Shown: positions 22,688 through 30,456 of the stretch, in pieces
Layout of the letters: each line of letters begins with the position of its first letter
How positions within the stretch are numbered: position 1 is the first letter of the stretch
Assembly: GCA_902516465.1 (NCBI GenBank)
Contig: CABXZD010000001.1
Location: 62,001-126,000, forward strand
Length of the DNA stretch: 64,000 nucleotides
Source of the DNA: an uncultured Pelagibacteraceae bacterium
Lineage (GTDB): Bacteria; Pseudomonadota; Alphaproteobacteria; Pelagibacterales; Pelagibacteraceae
Direction of reading: 5' to 3'
Made by a program: the position numbers and the translations under genes
Notes under the pieces: generated by a model
What the model was told of the DNA's origin: nothing
The model's input: the letters and a program-made list of their open reading frames with translations, nothing else
Databases searched by the model: none

Positions 22688-23929
22688 ATGAGTAAAAATA
22701 TAGAAGTAGGAATAGTTGGAGCTGGAATACAAGGAATTTCAAACGCTTTATTTTTGCAAAAAAAAGGATTTAGTGTAACAATTTTTGACAGAGACGAGCC
22801 AGGTAGCCCGGCAGCTTCTTACGGAAATGCTGGACACTTCTCCCCTTACGCATCATTATCTTTGAATAGAACTGATGTTTTAGCTGATGTCCCAGCAATG
22901 TTATTAAGTTCAACTGGACCCTTAGCTCTAAGATGGAATTATGTGCCCAAAATGGTTCCATGGTTTATCAAATTTATTTTTAATACGACAAAAAAAAAAA
23001 TGATGCATACAGCAAAAAATATGCATCAAATTTTAGATCAAGCCCTACCAGCTTATGATGAACTTTTTGATGAAATTGATTTAGAAAATTTAGTTGAAAA
23101 TAAAGGAATACTTTATGTATGGAGCAATAAAGATTTAAAAAGTAGAGATTTAGAAATTAAAGTTAGAGATGAATTAGGTGTAAAACAACAATTATTGAAT
23201 AAGGATGAAATTCACGACTTAGAACCCAATCTAAAAAAATTTTATCACGGAGGGGTTTTCTACCCTTATGCAAGACATGCTAGAAATCCTAAAAAAATCT
23301 TATTAAAATTTTTTGAGCTATTTTTAAAAAAAGGTGGGATTTTTAAGAAAATCAATGTGCAAAAAATAGATTTTGAAGAGGAAAAACCTGTATTTGTATC
23401 TGACACAAGTAGATTTATTTTTGATAAAGTTGTCATTGCCTGTGGTGCATTCTCAAAAAAATTGACAGATAAATTAGATGAAAAAATACCTTTAGATACT
23501 GAAAGAGGTTATCATGTACATTTTAAAGATTGTGATCATTTACTTAGAAGGCCAGTAATTTTTTCAAATAGGGGATTTGGCATTACCCCGATGGAGCAAG
23601 GATTAAGAGTTGTTGGTACCGTTGAATTTGGAGGATTGGATAACCCTTTATCAAAATCAAGAATTAAAAATTTAATAAATAATGCTAAATATATGTTAGG
23701 AAATTTACCAGAGCATGATGATGAGTGGCTAGGATTCAGACCAACTTTACCTGACTTTTTACCTGTTATGGGACCTTCTAGAAATCATAAAAATGTATTC
23801 TATTGTTTTGGCCATCATCATTTAGGATGGACATTAGGACCAATATCTGGAAAGATTGTTTCTGGAATGATAGCTAAAGAAAATACCAATCTTAATTTAG
23901 ATCCTTATAGCTCTTTAAGATTTAATTAA
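22688..23929 (+). CDS. DadA-like FAD-dependent D-amino acid dehydrogenase
   Basis: A 413-residue DAO-superfamily flavoenzyme. The FAD-binding motif VGIVGAGIQGISNALFLQKKG is at residues 7-27, followed by ASYGNAGHFSPYA, close to the SYANAGxxSPGxA motif of DadA. The C-terminal block LGFRPTLPDFLPVMGPS and HHHLGWTLGP matches the family's substrate and flavin contacts. It likely oxidises a D-amino acid or other small amino compound to an oxo acid and passes electrons to the respiratory chain. The exact substrate cannot be read from the sequence. The next genes, a permease and a hydroxyacid dehydrogenase, follow with almost no gap. Confidence 0.85.
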   Translation: MSKNIEVGIVGAGIQGISNALFLQKKGFSVTIFDRDEPGSPAASYGNAGHFSPYASLSLNRTDVLADVPAMLLSSTGPLALRWNYVPKMVPWFIKFIFNTTKKKMMHTAKNMHQILDQALPAYDELFDEIDLENLVENKGILYVWSNKDLKSRDLEIKVRDELGVKQQLLNKDEIHDLEPNLKKFYHGGVFYPYARHARNPKKILLKFFELFLKKGGIFKKINVQKIDFEEEKPVFVSDTSRFIFDKVVIACGAFSKKLTDKLDEKIPLDTERGYHVHFKDCDHLLRRPVIFSNRGFGITPMEQGLRVVGTVEFGGLDNPLSKSRIKNLINNAKYMLGNLPEHDDEWLGFRPTLPDFLPVMGPSRNHKNVFYCFGHHHLGWTLGPISGKIVSGMIAKENTNLNLDPYSSLRFN

Positions 23930-23932
23930 ACA

Positions 23933-24826
23933 ATGCCAAATACTAAGGCTTATATAATGTTGGTTTGCGCTTCATTATTTTGGTCTGGGAATTTTATAGT
24001 GGGAAAATTTGCTTTTTTAACAGATATACCTCCTTTGTCCTTAGTATTTTATAGATGGTTACTTGTATGGATAATATTATTACCTTTTACTTACAAAGAA
24101 ATATTGAAATATAAAGATTTAATTTTAAAAAATTTACCATTACTATTTTTTTTGGGACTTACCAGTGTTGGTTTATTCAACTCATTTACCTATTTATCCT
24201 TAATACACACACAGGTTATAAACGCAACTCTGTTAAATGCAGCAATACCTGCAGTTATAATTTTACTTTGTTTTTTATTTAAAATTGAAAGTACAAATAA
24301 ATTTCAAATTGTCGGACTTATAATTTCAATTATTGGAGTTATATCGATTTTAACAAAACTTAATTTAGATATTTTAATTTCATTAGACTTTAATAAAGGA
24401 GATCTAATAATGATAGCAGGAGTTTTAACTTGGGGTATCTACTCTTCTCTTCTTAAGAAGAAAACTTTTACATTACCCCTACTGACTTTAGTACATATTA
24501 TTTGTACGTTTGGGGTAATTTGCGTTACACCTCAATATCTTTATGAGCTTTCTCAAGGACAGATTATAAAATTTGATATCAATTTAGTTTACACACTTAT
24601 TTTTTTGGCAATATTTCCAAGTATAGGGTCATACTATTGTTGGGCAGGTGCAGTTTCAATCATTGGTGCTAATAGAGCTGGAATCTCTCTGTCTTTAATT
24701 CCATTGTTTAGCTCAATAATGGCAATTTTTCTTTTTAAAGAACAATTTCAATTTTTTCACTTGATTGGAGCTATATTAATTATATTAGGTTTAATTTTAT
24801 CAAATAAAGAAGTTAAGAATGCTTAA
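23933..24826 (+). CDS. DMT-superfamily (EamA) permease
   Basis: A 297-residue membrane protein with ten predicted helices in two EamA repeats, the first opening with MLVCASLFWSGNFIVGKFA, the second with GVLTWGIYSSLLKK. EamA proteins export or import amino acids and metabolites. It starts 3 bases after the DadA-like gene and overlaps the next dehydrogenase by 8 bases, so it may move a substrate or product of those enzymes. Transport direction and substrate are not evident. Confidence 0.88.
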   Translation: MPNTKAYIMLVCASLFWSGNFIVGKFAFLTDIPPLSLVFYRWLLVWIILLPFTYKEILKYKDLILKNLPLLFFLGLTSVGLFNSFTYLSLIHTQVINATLLNAAIPAVIILLCFLFKIESTNKFQIVGLIISIIGVISILTKLNLDILISLDFNKGDLIMIAGVLTWGIYSSLLKKKTFTLPLLTLVHIICTFGVICVTPQYLYELSQGQIIKFDINLVYTLIFLAIFPSIGSYYCWAGAVSIIGANRAGISLSLIPLFSSIMAIFLFKEQFQFFHLIGAILIILGLILSNKEVKNA

Positions 24827-25772
24827 AGTTGCTATTTTGGATGATTATCAAAATATTTCACAACAGTTTATCAATATAGAAAAGCTATCTGGGAAATATG
24901 AAATTAAAATATTCAGTGAACCTTTTAAAAATGAGGCAGATACGCTTGACCAACTATCAGAATTTGAGGCATTATTAATAATGAGAGAAAGAACTCCAAT
25001 TACAAAAAATATTATTGAAAATTTAAATAGTTTAAAATTTATTGTTACCAGTGGATTAAGAAATAAATCTATTGACCTTGAGGCTGCCAAAAAAAAAAAG
25101 ATTATTGTTTGCGGAACAGAAATGAATACTAATCCAACTCCCGAATTAACATGGGGTTTAATACTTGGTTTAGCTAGAAATTTTAAAGAAGAAATTGACA
25201 ATATGTATCAAGGCTACTGGCAGACTACAGTAGGGGTTGAACTTAAAGGAAAAATCTTAGGCCTAATTGGTTTAGGTAAAGTTGGATCACAAGTAGCTAA
25301 AATTGGAAAAGCCTTTGGCATGCAGGTTATGGCCTGGAGTGAAAATTTAGATTTAGATAAATGTAAAGAGCTAGATGTTCTGCCGTGTAGTAAAGAAGAT
25401 TTGATTAAAAACTCAGATTTTTTATCAATACATGTACAGGGTGGAGAAAGATATAAAGATTGTATTACTTTAAAAGAGATGGATAAAATGAAAAAAACCT
25501 CATTTTTAATTAATACTTCGAGAGGCCCAATCATAAACGAGGATGATTTGATTATTGCTTTATCAACAAATGAAATTGCAGGCGCAGGAATTGATGTTTA
25601 TGAAAAAGAGCCATTGCCTGAAAATAATAAGTTACGTTTTTTACCTAACGCTCTTTTAACACCTCATATTGGTTACGTTACAGCTGAAAATTATAATATA
25701 TTTTATAATCAAATGATTGAGTCGTTAGAGTCTTGTGTAAATGGAAAACCTATTAGAAAAATTGAGCAATAA
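24819..25772 (+). CDS. D-isomer-specific 2-hydroxyacid dehydrogenase
   Basis: A 317-residue NAD-dependent oxidoreductase related to SerA and hydroxypyruvate reductase. The Rossmann motif GLIGLGKVGSQVAKIGKAFGM lies near residue 147, the substrate-binding arginine is in INTSRGPIINEDDL, the glutamate in GAGIDVYEKEPLP, and the catalytic histidine in LLTPHIGYVT. All catalytic residues of the family are visible. It would reduce a 2-oxo acid or oxidise the hydroxy acid; with the DadA-like oxidase next door a joint amino acid to hydroxy acid route is possible. The substrate is unknown. Confidence 0.88.
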   Translation: MLKVAILDDYQNISQQFINIEKLSGKYEIKIFSEPFKNEADTLDQLSEFEALLIMRERTPITKNIIENLNSLKFIVTSGLRNKSIDLEAAKKKKIIVCGTEMNTNPTPELTWGLILGLARNFKEEIDNMYQGYWQTTVGVELKGKILGLIGLGKVGSQVAKIGKAFGMQVMAWSENLDLDKCKELDVLPCSKEDLIKNSDFLSIHVQGGERYKDCITLKEMDKMKKTSFLINTSRGPIINEDDLIIALSTNEIAGAGIDVYEKEPLPENNKLRFLPNALLTPHIGYVTAENYNIFYNQMIESLESCVNGKPIRKIEQ

Positions 25773-25774
25773 TA

Positions 25775-26506
25775 GTGAACAATTCCAATTCAAAACTTTT
25801 AGAATTGTCAAAAAAATTTAAGTCTTTTAAAAAAATTTACTATTTTTATAATATCTATATAAGAAATTTTAAATTTTTGAAAAATGGTACGCAGTTTGGA
25901 GAGGATAAATTTATTATAAAACTATTCAATGAAAATTTTAAAGGAAAGTTTTTAGATGTTGGATGCTATCATCCTACAAGACATAACAATACTTATTTAA
26001 TGTACAAAAAAGGTTGGTCGGGTATTAATATTGACTTAAACCCTTTAACAATTGAATTATTTAATTTTATGAGACCCAGGGATATTAATATAAATTCTGG
26101 AGTTTCAAATTCTGAGTCTTTCCAAAAGTTATATTTTATCGGTGATTTAAATACGCAAAATACAATTGATAAAAATCAGTTAGATTTTTTAAGACAACAT
26201 CACAATATAAAGGAGGATCAAATAATAGAAAAAAAAATTAAAACAATAAATTTAAATACTATTTTGGATGATTATAAATTTTATAATATAGATTTTATGA
26301 ATTTAGATATTGAGGGAAATGAGCTAAAAGTTCTTAAAACTATAGATTTCAAAAAAATTAATATTAAATATTTGTGTGTTGAAATGATAGAGCATAATAA
26401 AAATTCAATTTTGAATAATGCAAACATAAAAAATTTACTTGCTGACAATGGTTATAAATTGATTAAAAATTTTGATTTTAATTATATCTATGAAAATATA
26501 AGTTAA
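25775..26506 (+). CDS. FkbM-family methyltransferase
   Basis: A 243-residue protein with the FkbM pattern: GTQFGEDKFIIKLF, then FLDVGCYHPTRHNNTYLMYKKGWSGINIDLNP (SAM binding), a central loop with KTINLNTILDDY, and DFMNLDIEGNELKVLKTID, the acidic motif II of the family. FkbM enzymes O-methylate sugars and other small molecules. It begins with GTG, two bases after the preceding stop. Very AT- and lysine/asparagine-rich, as are its neighbours. Substrate unknown. Confidence 0.82.
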   Translation: MNNSNSKLLELSKKFKSFKKIYYFYNIYIRNFKFLKNGTQFGEDKFIIKLFNENFKGKFLDVGCYHPTRHNNTYLMYKKGWSGINIDLNPLTIELFNFMRPRDININSGVSNSESFQKLYFIGDLNTQNTIDKNQLDFLRQHHNIKEDQIIEKKIKTINLNTILDDYKFYNIDFMNLDIEGNELKVLKTIDFKKINIKYLCVEMIEHNKNSILNNANIKNLLADNGYKLIKNFDFNYIYENIS

Positions 26507-26512
26507 AAAGAT

Positions 26513-27406
26513 ATGGACTTTCCAGTTGTAAATCACGAGGATTATTTTGCTAAAATTGATGAAGATCATAGATTTCCTATAAATAAATTTGGAGAATTAG
26601 CAAATTATTTATTAAAAAAAAAAGTCGTAAAAAAATTTCACAAACCCTATCCATGCTCTGATGAAACTTTAAAAAGAGCTCATTCTGAAAAGTATATAAA
26701 TGAGATAAAAAATAAAACTCTAGAAAAAAATAAAATAAAAAAAATAGGATTTCCATTAATTGATAGTGTTGTGAGAAGATCTTTGGTTGCAACTGGTGGA
26801 ACAGTTTTAGCTTCAAAACTTGCGATTAATTTTGGACTAGCTTGTAACACTGCGGGAGGTAGTCATCATGCTAACTTTGATGAAGGTGCTGGTTATTGTG
26901 TTTTTAATGACGTAGCTGTTGCTGCTCAATATTTACTTGATAGAGGATTGGCAAATAGGATTTTAATTGTTGATCTTGATGTTCACCAAGGAAATGGAAA
27001 TTCTGATATATTTAAGAATAATAAAGATGTATTTACTTTTAGTATGCATTCAAAATCTAACTATCCAGCTAAAAAATCTATTAGTGATTTAGATGTTGAA
27101 CTTGAAGATAATTTAGAGGACAAAAATTATCTTAAAACCCTTAAGTTTTATCTACATAAGCTAAACAAAGAAAATTTTGACTTTGTTTTTTATATAGCTG
27201 GTGTGGATATCCATTTTAATGATCGTCTAGGTAAATTAAATATTACTGATGATGGAGTTAAAGAAAGAGACGAACTTATTACTCAAAATTTTTATTCAAA
27301 ATGTATTCCTCTATGCGGTGTTTTAGGTGGTGGTTATAACAAAGATTTTAATAAATTGGTGGAATTACATTCATTTTTACATCAATCTTGTGCCAAATTA
27401 TTATAA
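26513..27406 (+). CDS. Histone-deacetylase-superfamily amidohydrolase (class IV-like)
   Basis: A 297-residue zinc hydrolase of the arginase/deacetylase fold. The tandem catalytic histidines are His118-His119 in GGSHHA, the zinc ligands Asp156 and His158 in DLDVHQGNG, and a third aspartate in IAGVDIH; the loop GVLGGGYN is near residue 265. The opening FPVVNHEDY and the short length resemble HDAC11-like bacterial proteins. Bacterial members remove acyl groups from acetylated amines or lysine. It lies six bases after the FkbM gene. The natural substrate is not known. Confidence 0.85.
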   Translation: MDFPVVNHEDYFAKIDEDHRFPINKFGELANYLLKKKVVKKFHKPYPCSDETLKRAHSEKYINEIKNKTLEKNKIKKIGFPLIDSVVRRSLVATGGTVLASKLAINFGLACNTAGGSHHANFDEGAGYCVFNDVAVAAQYLLDRGLANRILIVDLDVHQGNGNSDIFKNNKDVFTFSMHSKSNYPAKKSISDLDVELEDNLEDKNYLKTLKFYLHKLNKENFDFVFYIAGVDIHFNDRLGKLNITDDGVKERDELITQNFYSKCIPLCGVLGGGYNKDFNKLVELHSFLHQSCAKLL

Positions 27407-27409
27407 TAA

Positions 27410-27778
27410 ATGACAAAAAAGAATCCTAATCTTACAGCAGAGCAAAAATTGATAATGTTTGAAGAAGGAACGGAACCACCTGGGTCTAGTGAATTGAATA
27501 ATGAAAAACGAGAAGGAAGTTATCATTGTGCTAATTGTGGAATAAAATTATTTAATTCAATTAGTAAATACGAAAGTGGCTCAGGTTGGCCATCTTTTTA
27601 CGAGTCTCTACCAGAGGTTTTTGAAACTAAGACAGATCATTTGATAGGATATGCTAGAACAGAATATCATTGTAAAAATTGTGGTGGTCATCATGGTCAC
27701 GTATTTGAAGATGGACCTCAACCAACTGGAAAGAGATACTGTAATAACGGTGTTTGTTTAGTTTTTAAACCAAAATAA
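27410..27778 (+). CDS. msrB: Peptide-methionine (R)-S-oxide reductase
   Basis: MsrB repairs R-methionine sulfoxide. The 122-residue protein has the SGSGWPSFYE motif (residues 56-65), four zinc-binding cysteines (Cys40, Cys43, Cys88, Cys91) and the catalytic Cys111 in GKRYCNNGV. No signal peptide is present, so this is the cytoplasmic reductase, in contrast to the exported MsrA encoded near 61 kb. It is convergent with grxC, with a gap of two bases and no terminator. Confidence 0.95.
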   Translation: MTKKNPNLTAEQKLIMFEEGTEPPGSSELNNEKREGSYHCANCGIKLFNSISKYESGSGWPSFYESLPEVFETKTDHLIGYARTEYHCKNCGGHHGHVFEDGPQPTGKRYCNNGVCLVFKPK

Positions 27779-27780
27779 TT

Positions 27781-28035
27781 TTATTTTAATAAATCTTGAA
27801 GTTTATTTTCTTTTTCTAAAGCTCTTACTTCATCATAACCACCAATATGTTGATCATCAAAAAATATTTGTGGGATAGTCCTTTTTCCATTAGCTTTTCT
27901 AATCATTTCATCCATTGCACCATCTACTTTACCGATATCTATTTCATTATAGTTAGCATTATTTCTGGTTAATAATCTTTTGGCAGCATCGCAATAATTA
28001 CAATAAGGACCTGTATAAATTGTAATTTTTTTCAT
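27781..28035 (-). CDS. grxC: Glutaredoxin 3 family protein
   Basis: An 84-residue glutaredoxin with the redox motif Cys12-Asn-Tyr-Cys15 (usual form CPYC; the proline is replaced by asparagine), the TVP-type cis-proline motif RTIPQIFF, and GGYDEVRAL for glutathione binding. It reduces protein and glutathione disulfides in the cytoplasm. It follows the DUF2805 gene on the minus strand by 3 bases, forming a two-gene operon. It faces msrB, a possible electron acceptor in redox repair, but the genes are on opposite strands. Confidence 0.92.
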   Translation of the reverse strand: MKKITIYTGPYCNYCDAAKRLLTRNNANYNEIDIGKVDGAMDEMIRKANGKRTIPQIFFDDQHIGGYDEVRALEKENKLQDLLK

Positions 28036-28038
28036 TAT

Positions 28039-28335
28039 TTAAAGATAATCACCTTTTTTAATTTTACTAGTGATTTGTTTTCTTGAGTATTCAAATTTTT
28101 TTCTGTGTTTTATACTTTTTTGATTTACTCTTTTCCTCCACAATCTAAATGAAGAAGGTTTTAGGGATCTCCTCATTATTTTAATAACATCAGTTTCTCT
28201 ATAACCAGTTTTTTCTTCGATCTCCTCAAAAGTTATCCTATCTGCCCATGCGGCCCAGATGACCCAATCTGGACTTTCAATATTTGGTTCCGGATTTTTA
28301 ACCTTGGTGATAGGGGTGTGACCTTTTTTTTTCAT
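28039..28335 (-). CDS. DUF2805 (TIGR03643 family) protein
   Basis: A 98-residue basic protein. The core WVIWAAWADRITFEEIEEKTGYRETDVIKIMRRSLKPSSFRLWRKRV matches the DUF2805 family, whose members pair a helix-turn-helix-like segment (about residues 35-58) with the invariant LKPSSFRLWRKRV block (58-70). The function is unknown; basic residues and the helical pattern suggest nucleic acid binding. A Shine-Dalgarno-like AAGGAA precedes the ATG. It is first in a minus-strand pair with grxC. Confidence 0.82.
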   Translation of the reverse strand: MKKKGHTPITKVKNPEPNIESPDWVIWAAWADRITFEEIEEKTGYRETDVIKIMRRSLKPSSFRLWRKRVNQKSIKHRKKFEYSRKQITSKIKKGDYL

Positions 28336-28398
28336 TAATTCCTTATATTTTAAAAAAATTGATAATGCATTTTTTTTTAGGCCTGATATATTACACTT

Positions 28399-28454
28399 GA
28401 TAGTCCTTCTTAGCCATCTTTAGCTCCCGGTTTTTTAGGACTATCTTTTTTTTT
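28399..28454 (+). promoter_or_regulatory. Hairpin plus U-run directly before lysE (terminator or attenuator)
   Basis: GATAGTCCT (28399-28407) pairs perfectly with AGGACTATC (28437-28445), nine base pairs around a 29-base loop, and nine T residues follow (28446-28454). This has the shape of an intrinsic terminator on the plus strand. It ends two bases before the lysE ATG and no Shine-Dalgarno sequence lies between. No plus-strand gene ends here, so it looks like a leader attenuator or the end of a short RNA. Confidence 0.55.
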
Positions 28455-28456
28455 AT

Positions 28457-29071
28457 ATGCTCCCCTTAGATTTTTTTCTTTTTTTACAGATAATAATTTT
28501 TCTTTTTATTACGCCAGGCACACCAAGAATTGTCATTGTCTCATATTCAATGAATTATGGAGTCCAAAAGTGTATTTGGACTGCATTGGGGGATATCTCT
28601 GCAAATTTAATACAAGCTACTTTAGTTATTTTTGTTTTAGGAAGTTTTTTTTCAGACAACCCTAATTTTTTGAATATATTAAAATGGATTGGTGTAATTT
28701 TTTTACTTTATTTAGCATATGATGTTTATAAAACATCTCCAAAAAATATAAATTCAAATATAATTTCCTCAAAAAGTTTTTTTTCTTTTTTTAAAGATGG
28801 TTTTTTGGTTGCTGGAACAAGTCCAAAAGCATGGTTGTTTTTTCCTTTAATATTCCCACAATTTATTGATTTTAACTCAAATTATATTGTGCAATTTTTT
28901 ATTTTAATAACAACTTATGTAGTTTTAGATTTTTTATCTTTGATAGGTTATGCTTTTCTCGCACAAAAACTAATTACATGGATTAAAGCAAATCCAAAAA
29001 CAATAAATACAATCTCAGCGAGTGCTTTAATCTTAATTGCTTTAATAATTATTGTTTCACAACAATATTAG
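28457..29071 (+). CDS. LysE/RhtB-family exporter
   Basis: A 204-residue membrane protein with six predicted helices. The N-terminal segment has the family motif ITPGTPRIVIVSYSMNYG (usual form TPGP), and GTSPKAWLFFPLIFPQFID matches the conserved central NPKxxLFF block. LysE-family proteins export amino acids such as lysine, homoserine or threonine. The ATG at 28457 fits the family N-terminus but has no ribosome-binding site; a hairpin and U-run lie immediately upstream. The product is complete. Confidence 0.88.
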   Translation: MLPLDFFLFLQIIIFLFITPGTPRIVIVSYSMNYGVQKCIWTALGDISANLIQATLVIFVLGSFFSDNPNFLNILKWIGVIFLLYLAYDVYKTSPKNINSNIISSKSFFSFFKDGFLVAGTSPKAWLFFPLIFPQFIDFNSNYIVQFFILITTYVVLDFLSLIGYAFLAQKLITWIKANPKTINTISASALILIALIIIVSQQY

Positions 29072-29157
29072 AACAAACCCTATGAACTTTTTGTCTCTTG
29101 CAAAAATGAGATTTTCTTTATTTAATTAGATTTTAATTAATTAATAAGGGAAATAAA

Positions 29158-30396
29158 ATGAAAATAAATAAAATAATCTTAAGTTTTATTTCTGCAATAG
29201 CATTATTATTATCAACATCTGTAACTTCCTTTGCAAAAGTTGTTGGAGATAAGATAATTTTAGGCTCTGCTATTTCATTAACTGGTAAATACTCTTCTAA
29301 TGGTGTTCATACTCAAAACGGCTATAACATGGCTGTAGATAGAATTAATAGTATGGGTGGAGTTAAAGTTGGTGGAAAAACTTACAAGTTTGAAATCATT
29401 TATTATGACGATGAGTCAAACCCAAAAAGAGCAGCACAGCTTGCAGAAAGATTAATATCACAAGATGGTGTTGAGTTTATGCTTGGTCCATATAGTTCAG
29501 GTTTAACAAAAGCAATTGCTCCTGTAACGGAAAAATATGGTGTACCGATGGTTGAGGCCAATGGTGCGTCTAGATCTTTGTTCACTAAAGGTTACAAATA
29601 TCTATTTGCAGTTTTAGCGCCAGCTAATTTATATCTTGATGTTGCTATTAGAACAGCTGTCGAGTTAAATGGTGGAAAAGGTGTAAAAATTGCACAAGCA
29701 TTTGAACAAGATGCCTTTTCACAAGACGTAAGATTAGGTATTTTAGATGCAGCAAAAGAGACTGGATCTGAGATCATAATCGACGATAAACTGCCAAAAG
29801 AGCTTAACGATATGGCTGCTACATTGGTTAAAGTAAAACAAATGAAGCCAGATGTTTTAGTTGTTTCAGGACATACAAAAGGAGCATTAACTGCAATCAG
29901 ACAAATTGCTGAAATGAAAGTAGATGTTCCTATGCTTGCAATGACACACTGTGATGCTGCGAAATTATCAAAACAACACGGTAAAAATTCTCAGTATGCT
30001 CTTTGTGCTTCTCAATGGCATAAAACACTAACTTATAAAGATGACTTCTTTAAAGATGGTATGACTTATGCAGCAGACTTTACAAAAGAGTTTGGATATG
30101 ATCCGCCGTATCAGGCAGCTGAGTCTTCAGCAGCATTGTTAGTTTTCAAGGATGCTTTTGAAAGAGCTAATTCTTTTGATCAAAAGAAAGTAAGAGATGC
30201 TCTTGCTGCCACTAACATGCAAACATTCTATGGAAACATAAAGTTCGCACCGGGTGGTCAAAACGTTGACAAACCAATGGTACTTTTCCAAGTTATGTGT
30301 GATAGCGCAGGAAAATGTGAAAACAAAGTTGTGGCTCCACTTAAGTGGGCTTCTGCTAAGTTAATTCACCCAGTTCCTAAGTGGTCTGAAAGATAA
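29158..30396 (+). CDS. Branched-chain-type ABC transporter substrate-binding protein (system 1)
   Basis: A 412-residue periplasmic type I binding protein with a signal peptide (residues 1-26, ending SFA-KVV). The two-lobed fold is recognisable from ILGSAISLTGKYSSNGVHTQNGYNMAVD and YYDDESNPKRAAQLAERLISQDGVEFMLGPYSSGL. Such proteins capture branched-chain amino acids, amides, urea or related compounds. A good AAGGGA ribosome-binding site precedes the ATG. It heads the operon with livH, livM, livG and livF-type genes, and a hairpin terminator separates it from livH, which should favour high expression of the binding protein. Ligand not predictable by eye. Confidence 0.93.
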   Translation: MKINKIILSFISAIALLLSTSVTSFAKVVGDKIILGSAISLTGKYSSNGVHTQNGYNMAVDRINSMGGVKVGGKTYKFEIIYYDDESNPKRAAQLAERLISQDGVEFMLGPYSSGLTKAIAPVTEKYGVPMVEANGASRSLFTKGYKYLFAVLAPANLYLDVAIRTAVELNGGKGVKIAQAFEQDAFSQDVRLGILDAAKETGSEIIIDDKLPKELNDMAATLVKVKQMKPDVLVVSGHTKGALTAIRQIAEMKVDVPMLAMTHCDAAKLSKQHGKNSQYALCASQWHKTLTYKDDFFKDGMTYAADFTKEFGYDPPYQAAESSAALLVFKDAFERANSFDQKKVRDALAATNMQTFYGNIKFAPGGQNVDKPMVLFQVMCDSAGKCENKVVAPLKWASAKLIHPVPKWSER

Positions 30397-30409
30397 AAAC
30401 AAATCTACA

Positions 30410-30445
30410 AATACCCCCTAAACTTCTAGGGGGTATTTTTTTTTT
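30410..30445 (+). terminator. Intrinsic terminator between binding protein and permease genes
   Basis: An 11-base-pair perfect stem (30410-30420 with 30427-30437) closes a six-base loop and is followed by ten T residues. It sits inside the transport operon, after the binding-protein gene and before the permease. Partial termination here would give more message for the periplasmic binding protein than for the membrane parts. Confidence 0.9.
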
Positions 30446-30456
30446 AAAGGCAAATT

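Noticed and set aside
28400-28460. Minus-strand frame ending SPKKPGAKDG through the lysE leader hairpin
   Set aside because: It looks like a protein tail but no start codon or upstream coding pattern could be found in that frame, which is antisense to lysE.
22688-29071. A defence island built around the FkbM and HDAC-like genes
   Set aside because: None of the genes belongs to a known defence family, there are no mobile-element signs and composition matches the surroundings.
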